Origin: Sphingobacterium sp. SGR-19
Lineage (GTDB): Bacteria; Bacteroidota; Bacteroidia; Sphingobacteriales; Sphingobacteriaceae
Assembly: GCF_011043555.1 (NCBI RefSeq)
Contig: NZ_JAAKGS010000014.1
Coordinates: 1-38,002, forward strand
DNA: 38,002 nucleotides
Direction of reading: 5' to 3'
The notes below the pieces were generated by a model. The model saw only the letters and a list, made by a program, of their open reading frames with translations. It had not been told where the DNA came from and searched no databases. A program made the translations under genes and the position numbers. Shown one piece after another: positions 8,086-16,200 of this stretch; the stretch's first letter is position 1, and each line of letters begins with the position of its first letter.

Positions 8086-10173
8086 ATGAAGATTAGAAGA
8101 ATCAAATTCCATAATTTCAGAATTTACAAGGGAGAAAACCAAGTCCAATTCAATCCCTCATCTGAAAAGAACATCAGTATCATTGCGGGCAGAAATGGTT
8201 TTGGTAAAACCACTTTTCTCACTTCACTTATCTGGGTGTTTTATGGAAAGATGATGGCAGAGGTTGAAGAAAAATATAGAAGAGATATTAAGAATGCCGG
8301 AGGATATGAGAAGTTTTTGATTACATTATTAAATCGCGACGTGAAGGCAGCATTCGAGAATGATCCTGCTTTGTCTGCTAAATTCTCTGTAGAAATTGAT
8401 ATTGAGAATCTATCGATACCCTCAATTCCTTGTAACTCGGTTACTATCAGAAGATCCTATGATTTGGCTACAGAGTCAGAAAGTCTCATCGTTTTAATTG
8501 ATGGTTTAGAAAACGAGTTAACAAAAGAGGTAGGCTATGAAGTTTTTATAAATGATTTTATACTACCTAGGGAAATTGCCAAATTCTTTTTCTTTGACGC
8601 AGAGAAGATCGTCACACTAGCTGAAGCCAAATCGAAAGCTGAGCTGAAAAATTTAAGCCGTGCGTATGCTGAAGTTTTAGGGATTAAGAAATACGAAGAT
8701 TTAAAAAAGAATCTCGAAACCCTCCTGATAAAACTTCGTCGTAATGGTGCTAAGCCAGACGAAGAGAAGAAGTTAAAAGAATTACTTGATAAGGAGCAAG
8801 AGATAAATTCTTTGGTAGCGCATAATTTAGAAGAGCAATTACACGTAAAGGAAGAGTTCTTAAAGCTAACGTTGCTGTCTGATGCGTTGCAAGAAAAGTT
8901 GATTCGCGAGGGTAATGGTATAACTTTAGAGGAATTAAAAGAGCTTAAAGAAGAGCATGCTGAACTCCGAAATATTGGTGATGGCATTCGGTCTAGGTTA
9001 AAGAAAATGTTTGATCTTGTACCATTGGTGATGGCAGGGAAAAAACTGATTGAACTGGATAGGCAACTAGATATAGAAAAACAGGCCTCTACAGATTATT
9101 ATGTGAGTCCGGCACAATTGGATGACTTCCAGAGGAAGTTTATCGAAAGACTGAGGTTACTCGAAATTCCCAATGAAAAAAGTGAAAGTATTGGCAACCT
9201 ATTCAAACAAGTTTTGACGGAGGGAATAGGACATAAAGAGGGGGATAAAGCTGAGATACTGTTAGACTATAGCCCCGAACAATATCGAGAGTTCAAAGCA
9301 ATTCTATTCAATATTCAGAATGGTTTTAAGAGCCAGTTTACCAATATTGTACAAGAGGATAAAAACAACCGCCTGGCTATATCTAGAGTTTATTACAAGC
9401 TTAAGCAAGCGGAGGCTAGAAAAGACAATCCTTTGGCTCAAAAACTTCGAGAGGATAAAGAAAAGATAGATCAACGCATATTTCAGTTGGCTACTGACAA
9501 AGGTAAGCTTGAAGAAGAGTCGAATAACCTTGAAATACAGTTGGCTGTCAATCATAGGGTGCTTTCCGAATATGAAAAGAAGTTTGAACTGATTGATGCT
9601 GATCGAGCCAAGAGTGAGGTCACACAACAGCTCTTGGCTCGGATCAACCTGATTATACAGCGAATCAAGGAAGACAAAAAATATTCTTTGCAAAAATCGA
9701 TTCTGTTAGGTTTACGAAGGATCATGCATAAGAATGATTTCGTCAAAGATGTTAAGGTTAATGTCGAAGGCGATGTGATGGATATTGATTTGCTGGATAA
9801 GAATGGTCATGTTATTGATAAAGAATCGCTATCCAAGGGCGAGCAGCAACTTTATGCAACGGCTTTATTAAAAGCACTGGTGGACGAATCTGGTATCCAG
9901 TTCCCAGTATTTATTGACAGTCCTCTACAGAAATTCGATAAATTTCACTCGCAGAACATCATCAAGGAGTTTTACCCGACTATCTCTGACCAGGTTGTAC
10001 TATTCCCATTACTCGAAAAAGAACTGTCCGAGATCGAATATGACAGTTTGAAAGAGAATGTAAATAATGTGTATGTTATTGACAATATGGAGGGGTATTC
10101 ACAGTTTAGGGCAGTGCCGGTAGATAAATTGTTTAACGAAATAGAAAGTGAGCAGCATGTTTACGCAGGTTAA
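8086..10173 (+). CDS. dndD: DNA phosphorothioation protein DndD (SMC-like ATPase)
   Basis: A 695-aa SMC/Rad50-type ATPase. Walker A GRNGFGKTT lies at residues 35-43 after the start MKIRRIKFHNFRIYKGENQ. A long charged coiled coil covers about 190-520. The ABC signature LSKGEQQ is at about 582 and Walker B/D-loop FPVFIDSPLQKFD at about 606. DndD is thought to nick or remodel DNA so that sulfur can be inserted. No CxxC zinc hook is visible in the coiled coil. It follows dndC by 8 nt and overlaps dndE by 17 nt. Confidence 0.95.
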   Translation: MKIRRIKFHNFRIYKGENQVQFNPSSEKNISIIAGRNGFGKTTFLTSLIWVFYGKMMAEVEEKYRRDIKNAGGYEKFLITLLNRDVKAAFENDPALSAKFSVEIDIENLSIPSIPCNSVTIRRSYDLATESESLIVLIDGLENELTKEVGYEVFINDFILPREIAKFFFFDAEKIVTLAEAKSKAELKNLSRAYAEVLGIKKYEDLKKNLETLLIKLRRNGAKPDEEKKLKELLDKEQEINSLVAHNLEEQLHVKEEFLKLTLLSDALQEKLIREGNGITLEELKELKEEHAELRNIGDGIRSRLKKMFDLVPLVMAGKKLIELDRQLDIEKQASTDYYVSPAQLDDFQRKFIERLRLLEIPNEKSESIGNLFKQVLTEGIGHKEGDKAEILLDYSPEQYREFKAILFNIQNGFKSQFTNIVQEDKNNRLAISRVYYKLKQAEARKDNPLAQKLREDKEKIDQRIFQLATDKGKLEEESNNLEIQLAVNHRVLSEYEKKFELIDADRAKSEVTQQLLARINLIIQRIKEDKKYSLQKSILLGLRRIMHKNDFVKDVKVNVEGDVMDIDLLDKNGHVIDKESLSKGEQQLYATALLKALVDESGIQFPVFIDSPLQKFDKFHSQNIIKEFYPTISDQVVLFPLLEKELSEIEYDSLKENVNNVYVIDNMEGYSQFRAVPVDKLFNEIESEQHVYAG

Positions 10174-10546
10174 GACGAGCAAAGAAAATAAAGATGTGGT
10201 GGCACAGCTTACTCGTAAGCTGAACCTTGGTACAGAAAATATCATAGCCCGAATGGCCTACACTTATTCCTTGTCAATGGATCGTAAGTTAGATTTAAAC
10301 GAACTCGCTGATTCAGGCGGAAAGGAATATTCTCGATCGGTTTTGTTTGGAGATCATTACGATGTCTATATCGGTATGTTATGTGTGCATTATGGTATCT
10401 ATAAGACGGATAAGGATTTGGCTAAATATGTGAAACTTCATTTGGACGATGGTTTATACCTTATCAATGACGAATTTCAGAAAGTTAATAATATCGATGG
10501 ATTTGATTTTCTTGTAGAATTAACTGAAAAAGGTATTAATTTATGA
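10157..10546 (+). CDS. dndE: DNA phosphorothioation protein DndE
   Basis: A 129-aa protein from ATG 10157 (MFTQVKTSKENKDVVAQL); a GTG at 10148 is in frame but the ATG is more likely. The N-terminal helix, RKLNLGTENIIARMAYTYSL and GKEYSRSVLFGDHYDVYIGML match the DndE family, which in E. coli forms tetramers and binds nicked DNA. It overlaps dndD by 17 nt and shares an ATGA overlap with the next gene, so all four genes are translationally coupled. It is slightly longer than typical DndE proteins. Confidence 0.9.
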   Translation: MFTQVKTSKENKDVVAQLTRKLNLGTENIIARMAYTYSLSMDRKLDLNELADSGGKEYSRSVLFGDHYDVYIGMLCVHYGIYKTDKDLAKYVKLHLDDGLYLINDEFQKVNNIDGFDFLVELTEKGINL

Positions 10547-11361
10547 TAAGTATAAGTGCAAGTCATAAGAAGAAATATACAATTAAGGAGGCGATTTTTA
10601 AAGTTCTCAATGATAGAAATGAACCGTTGGGAGTTAAGGAGATTTATCTGCAAATAGTTGAGAAAAACCTATATATTTTTAAAGCGGAAGATCCGGAGCA
10701 TATTGTTAGAACGGTTCTTAGAAGACATAGTGAGAATATTAATGTTAAGTCTTCTAGTAAAACGAAATATTTTATCTTCTTAAAGGACGGTACATTTTGG
10801 TTCAAGGACAAATCGTATCAGGAGAATAATCATAAAGAAAAGAAACCTGAGAAGGAAATGCTTCCATATAAGGAAATCACCGAACTTCAAAAGAAATTTA
10901 ATGTAATTTTTAAAAAGAATCTTCTAAAGCAACTAGGCAGTGTTGATCCTGAGGATTTTGAAGATTTTTGCAGAAAGCTATTAGTGGTATATGGATTTCG
11001 AAATGTTAAAGTAACTAGGAAAACTAGGGATGGTGGTATTGATGGCTATGGTGAGCTAAAGATTGGAATTGCTACGATGGAGGTTGCGTTTGAATGCAAG
11101 CGATGGGCTCAGACCGTTGGTCGCCCCAAGGTTAGCCAATTTAGGGGAGATATACAAGGTAAGTTTCAGCAAGGCATATTTTTTACTACTTCAAATTTTT
11201 CTAAAGAAGCAAAGGATGCATCACTTCAAATGGGCGCAGTTCCCATTATATTAGTCGATGGACACGGAATTGTTGAACTAATGATGGAGAAAGAGTTTGG
11301 CGTAGAAAAAATTGAATTGCCAATTTATTCAAATGCATTGGATCTTATTTTTCAAAAATAA
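10543..11361 (+). CDS. HARE-HTH plus Mrr-type restriction endonuclease
   Basis: A 272-aa protein. Residues about 12-90 form a HARE-HTH/winged-helix domain (KEAIFKVLNDRNEPLGVKEI, then a KYFIFL wing). Residues about 130-240 form an Mrr-like PD-(D/E)XK nuclease: DPEDFEDFCRKLL, GFRNVKVT, D167 in RDGGIDG, E184 and K186 in AFECKRW, then FRGDIQG and IFFTTSNFS. HARE domains often read modified DNA and Mrr nucleases cut modified DNA (established for the families). Its start overlaps the dndE stop (ATGA), which places it firmly in the modification operon. It could restrict phosphorothioated or foreign modified DNA, or act as a quality-control nuclease; which one is not shown. Confidence 0.88.
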   Translation: MISISASHKKKYTIKEAIFKVLNDRNEPLGVKEIYLQIVEKNLYIFKAEDPEHIVRTVLRRHSENINVKSSSKTKYFIFLKDGTFWFKDKSYQENNHKEKKPEKEMLPYKEITELQKKFNVIFKKNLLKQLGSVDPEDFEDFCRKLLVVYGFRNVKVTRKTRDGGIDGYGELKIGIATMEVAFECKRWAQTVGRPKVSQFRGDIQGKFQQGIFFTTSNFSKEAKDASLQMGAVPIILVDGHGIVELMMEKEFGVEKIELPIYSNALDLIFQK

Positions 11362-11377
11362 ATTATTCAAATCACAA

Positions 11378-12613
11378 TCATTCATATCCTAGTAGTCTTC
11401 TGTATTCGTGGAAATCATTTTTGTTTTTTATTTCGTCTATGGTCATTAACCCCATATTGATTAGTAAGACGTTTTTCATTCTAGTTTTGCCAATGCCAGA
11501 GAACTGAAAAAACTGGTCAGTAAAATCAATCTTATCCACGTTAAAAAAATATTTTATTAACTCATTTTGGAAGTAATCAATGCTTATATTTTTATCCGTA
11601 TCAAGTTGATGCAAGATCTTTTTCAATACAACGAATTGGACTTGAACTCCTACAGTTTTGAATAAAATTGTTCCTTCTTTATATAATGCATTGTAGCTGG
11701 CCTTAAAGAAATTTATAAGTATAGTATAAATGAGCAAATCATTATTTTCAATATAATATTTTCTTAATGGCGCACTACTTTTTATTGCAGATAAAACAGA
11801 TCTAAACCTATGATCATGGGAGACCATTTGAAGTGTGTCACGATCTCGTTTAGCGTTAGTGGTTATCAAGGATAAGATTCCTTCTACCATTGCAGAAGTG
11901 GAAATTGCCCAATCAATAGGCGTAGAGTCTGACAGTTTACTTAATATTTCATCATTATTCGCGGCTAATAAAATATGGCCTTTAAATATCGAATGCTCAT
12001 CAGTGTTCAATTTTCTACTTAAAAATACAGCTAATTTTTCAGGTGACCATTTATTAGATTCTTCTTCGCTTAAGTCATATCCGTACAAATCGTAAGCTAA
12101 ACTTTTATTTACTTTACGCTGATTCATATTTATGGTAGCAAATATATAGGCTTGATATGGATTTGGTAAATCTAAATATAGTGTGCAAAGTAACTCATAT
12201 TTCTTTTGTTCATCATTACTGAGGTGTTTGAAGCTAAACAGACGATGTTGACCATCTATAACAGCTCCATTTATTTTTAATTCAGGTATTATTAGATAGT
12301 CGTCAGTACATCCCCCAATATTCTGTTTTTCAACTCTCCATTGATCTGTTTCCTCGAAATTCTTTGTATTTCCTGCAATAATTATTGAATTTGGCAAAGC
12401 GCTTTCTGTACTTTTTAGAAAATTTGCGATTTCTTTTCCTCTGTCTTCGTCAAATTTTCTCTGGACACCGTCGTTTTCAAATATGTTATTTTCCAGACTC
12501 AGATAATATGGTTCTGTATCAACCAATTGCCTTAAATCGAATGCTGATATTTTAAAGACATAAAACGTTCCTAATGGTTGGTTAACTTCTATAACTCTGT
12601 ATTTCAATGACAT
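11378..12613 (-). CDS. dndB: DGQHR-domain protein, DndB-like
   Basis: A 411-aa protein carrying the DGQHR motif at residues 120-124 in VIDGQHRLFSF, preceded by QRKFDEDRGKEIANFL and followed by INMNQRKVNKSLAYDLYGY; these are hallmark features of the DndB/DGQHR family. DndB proteins modulate phosphorothioation, including as transcriptional repressors in some species. Here the gene is the last of the restriction operon rather than first of dndBCDE, and it converges with the dnd modification operon with only 16 nt between stops. It starts 2 nt after the stop of the membrane protein gene. It is somewhat longer than many DndB proteins, so a divergent DGQHR paralogue is possible. Confidence 0.75.
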   Translation of the reverse strand: MSLKYRVIEVNQPLGTFYVFKISAFDLRQLVDTEPYYLSLENNIFENDGVQRKFDEDRGKEIANFLKSTESALPNSIIIAGNTKNFEETDQWRVEKQNIGGCTDDYLIIPELKINGAVIDGQHRLFSFKHLSNDEQKKYELLCTLYLDLPNPYQAYIFATINMNQRKVNKSLAYDLYGYDLSEEESNKWSPEKLAVFLSRKLNTDEHSIFKGHILLAANNDEILSKLSDSTPIDWAISTSAMVEGILSLITTNAKRDRDTLQMVSHDHRFRSVLSAIKSSAPLRKYYIENNDLLIYTILINFFKASYNALYKEGTILFKTVGVQVQFVVLKKILHQLDTDKNISIDYFQNELIKYFFNVDKIDFTDQFFQFSGIGKTRMKNVLLINMGLMTIDEIKNKNDFHEYRRLLGYE

Positions 12614-12615
12614 GA

Positions 12616-13248
12616 TTAATCTACTTTAAAATCTGTAATATTGCCAGAAAGCGTCGCTCCTTCCTCTCTTCCTCCATTCGGGTTTTCAGGTCCAGAATTA
12701 TTCGTTCTTTCCTTACCTAAAGTATTGAAAGGATTAAACCTGTCATGGAGTATTTTGTTTCTGACACTTGAAATCCACCAAATGAAATAAGAAAATAGCA
12801 GGCATATTATAGATAGAATAATCTTAATTATATTTTCTGCTATAAAATTATTAACTATTATCCATATAACAAACGTGACGATTAGGCTACCTAAGCCAAA
12901 TATTCTTATACTTTTTTTAATGCTTTCTATCCGTAATTCGTCAGTCTCAGCTGATTCACCCCTCACTGTTTTTTTTGTTATAAATATTAAGTCTATTACT
13001 GAGGCTGTAACTAGAGACAAACTTATATTGGTAACATTGAAAGAAAAGTTTTTAACCTTGATGTCGTCAAAGCCACAAAACCAACACCATTGCATCTCAA
13101 TTATATCTTTTAATACGCCAAAGGTTCCGACTAAAACGATAACGATGAGAAAATAGAGCACATAACTGGGATTTGCCCAGGGGTCTTTACGCCTTTTCTT
13201 CAAAAAGGACTTCATTAACTTCCAGTTATTAGTTTTTTCTATGTTCAT
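12616..13248 (-). CDS. Four-helix membrane protein in the dpt operon
   Basis: A 210-aa protein with four likely membrane segments at about residues 29-46, 72-91, 114-133 and 139-160, a basic N-terminus (SFLKKRRKDPW) and a polar, Asn/Gly-rich C-terminal tail. A CWFC motif lies in the first loop. I do not recognise the family. It is placed 13 nt after dptH and 2 nt before the dndB-like gene, so it is very probably part of this system. Membrane proteins in defence operons often act as effectors or anchors; that is only an inference here. Confidence 0.8.
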   Translation of the reverse strand: MNIEKTNNWKLMKSFLKKRRKDPWANPSYVLYFLIVIVLVGTFGVLKDIIEMQWCWFCGFDDIKVKNFSFNVTNISLSLVTASVIDLIFITKKTVRGESAETDELRIESIKKSIRIFGLGSLIVTFVIWIIVNNFIAENIIKIILSIICLLFSYFIWWISSVRNKILHDRFNPFNTLGKERTNNSGPENPNGGREEGATLSGNITDFKVD

Positions 13249-13261
13249 TGATGTACTATTC

Positions 13262-16200
13262 TTATAACTCCCAAAACGCTTTATCCCTTATCACCAAAGG
13301 TTCCGAACCCGCAAGGTTCACTACGCTTTGGTGTTTTTCAAGACCTTTAATCGTTTTGAGGAGGTTTTCTTTTTGTATTCTGTTATCTAATGCGAAAAGA
13401 GACTCTATCTCTTTCATCTTTATTTCGTTCACACGGTGAATTACCCAAGTCAAAATGTAATTTGAGTATTCATTTTCTCCGGTTGCGAAGTGATTAAGAA
13501 ATTGGGTAGAAAGGACGGTGCCGACACCAAATTCGCGACCTTCTTTTAGTATCTTCTTCAATGACTGGAAGTTTTTTCCAAGAAAGTTATCAGCTTCATC
13601 GACTAAGATTATTTTCCGTAATTGGCGTAAATTCCCTTCGATTGAGCTATGTCCATGTCGTTGCATCTGTGTGTAGAATGCATCAAGGGTAATGGCGACT
13701 ATAAGGTTTTGAATGGATTCATCATAACCTGATAAATTGATAACGACTACACCATCTATCAATGAGTATAGAGATTGCGTCTTGGCAGGATCTGATTCGA
13801 AGATTTCGAAATCCGACAGGTTCGAAATAGCTGCATACAAACTGTCATGAGCGATATTCGGATCATCTAAGTAAATATCGCATACATCGCCTAAGGTAGG
13901 AGAGGGCTTAGACCATGTATCTCTCTTCGCCCTTTCTATACCCTTACTTTCGTAAGCGGCAACGATGATATCGCGTAACTTCTGCTTCTGAACGTTTCCG
14001 AGGTTGAAGGCGTTTGCAACAGTTTCCTTGATGTCGTTTGCCGTATGCAATGGAAGCATAGGCTTGGATCTAGCAGTTGCGTCTAGGGCCAAAGGGTTGT
14101 AAGGTAACTGATGCGGTTCATACACTTTTGCATTCGTTGGGATAACGAAATCGTCCTTTACATAATCACCTTTGTAATCAAAGATCAAGATACCCAACCT
14201 CTCATTGCCGGGATTTTGATCTGCATTTTTCTGCATTTGCGCTATGAGGGATTTAGTAAATTGTGTTTTCCCTGTTCCCATGGTTCCGATAATACCGGTA
14301 TTGGTGTGCATTACCTTATCCGTGTTATTCGGTTCCCAAATCACCGGTGTCTGCTTGTTAAGATCGGTGCCGAAAAGAATCTTCATTCCAGTTGCGTGAG
14401 CGATTTTTTCTGTCTTTATTAGGTACGAATTAGGAGCCGTGGTATTGTTGGTTGTACTCGGTTCATCAGCCTGCACTCTTTTTATAACATCTGAATCCTG
14501 ATTAGCAATGTTGTCTATATTGTAAGTTGATGCAAGTAACCTCGATGTATCTATCGTGGTCTTGGAATGGTGAAACAAGTCTATGAGATGATCGACTGAT
14601 TTAACAAGGAAATCATAACCATCTTGTTCCAGAAGTGTAATTTCCATGCAGTTGTCCAATACTTTTAATGTACGAGTTATAGCACCCTTTCCAAAATAGA
14701 TCAAGCCGAAATCCCCAATGAAAGGACTGAGACTGTTCGAAATGGTGAATTCGTTATTTAAGAGTTGAGCTCGATAATCGTTTGTAATTGTATCCCAATC
14801 CTGACTTTCCCATATTTGAAATAGCTTCATTTTTTCGACACTGGTTAACACCAGTTTAGCAAAGAAGTTTTTGTAAAACTCCGCAACAAAACCATCTTCA
14901 GACAAATGTTCGAATATCAATTCAGCAGTTTTGGCACCTTGTATTTTCCCCTTTTTAACAATGTTTGATCCGCCGGCTTTTAGTTCGACCGGATAAAAGT
15001 GCATTGACAACTCGTTATTATTCATCTCCAATCCTATCATCAATAAATCGTCACTGTATGACCCGATGCCCCCTAAGTTTTTTGTAGAAAACAAGCCTTC
15101 CTCTTTCGTGAGGCCAACATTTCCGGATACACGCAAAATCTCTTCGAGCGATATAGGCACCCAGATGATATCGGGGGTATAAAGAAACGCGAGCGCCGTT
15201 TTTACCCCAGACAGTAAACTGAGTTTTTCCTTAGGGAAGTGGCTACGTTGACGTACTAGGCCCAGTAGCCAATCTCCATTAATAGCATTAAAGAAATTAA
15301 TAATCGGGATAGTATCTGTACTGGCATTGTAGGCGACGTTGTGACGGGAAAGAAATTCCCTCACCACAAAAGCGTATTGCTCCGTCTTCCTACTGACTGT
15401 AATCGCATCGTAACCACTGGAGTTTGTATACTGATCACTGTAATGGACGATTACCAAGTCCGTATTGTCCTTGAAGAAGTCTAGATCTACTCGAGGATCT
15501 ATGTAAGTCACCCAGTGTGAATTAGCATATAATCGCTCCAGCTCTGTGCGGAGCGTATAGCTGATGGTCGTACAGAGTGCTTTACTGGAATCATAAGGGT
15601 CGTCATTTGAAGCGACTTTGGCAAAGGAGTTATAACGCATGGCCAGATCCGTCAATGTATTCATCTGTTTGGGTAGGAACTTTGTGCCAAAACCTGTGCG
15701 ATAAGTATTTTGGTGCGCAACAAATGAAACGTCTGAAAGTAATCCACGCAATGATAAGCCTGTTTTTACATCACTGATATTATTAAATGAAAAGTTGGAC
15801 TGTTGTGTGTCGAATTGATAAAATGTGATGTGAGCGTATTCGAAGTTGTTATTGTCTTTTGGAAATGCACGGGAATAGAACTTTACTTTATCAAAAAAAG
15901 CATTGAGCAAGTCTTCTTTGTCAAATGCATTCGTTTTTAGATTGATTCCGAGTTGCTCTTCAATTTCATTGATCGATGTATAGAATGCCAATTCTTCGAA
16001 TTTATTGACTAGATTTTCTGAACCGTAGATGAAAACTTCGATCGGTATGAGATCCATCAGACGCTTATCCTTATTGTAGTTTAGTTCCGTACGATAGAAT
16101 TCAAAAATCCCGTGAAGCACTTCTTTACAATCCCCTTGGTTGATGATATTGATTCTGACAGGAGACTGTGTGGACTGATCAAATAAAATACTGTAGTTGT

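Noticed and set aside
8535..8987. Minus-strand 150-aa open frame inside dndD
   Set aside because: It is Ser/Phe-rich, as expected for the shadow of a Lys/Glu-rich coiled-coil gene, so it is not taken as real.
12875..13156. Plus-strand 93-aa ORF over the membrane protein gene
   Set aside because: The minus-strand gene fits the operon spacing and has proper membrane helices; the plus frame does not.
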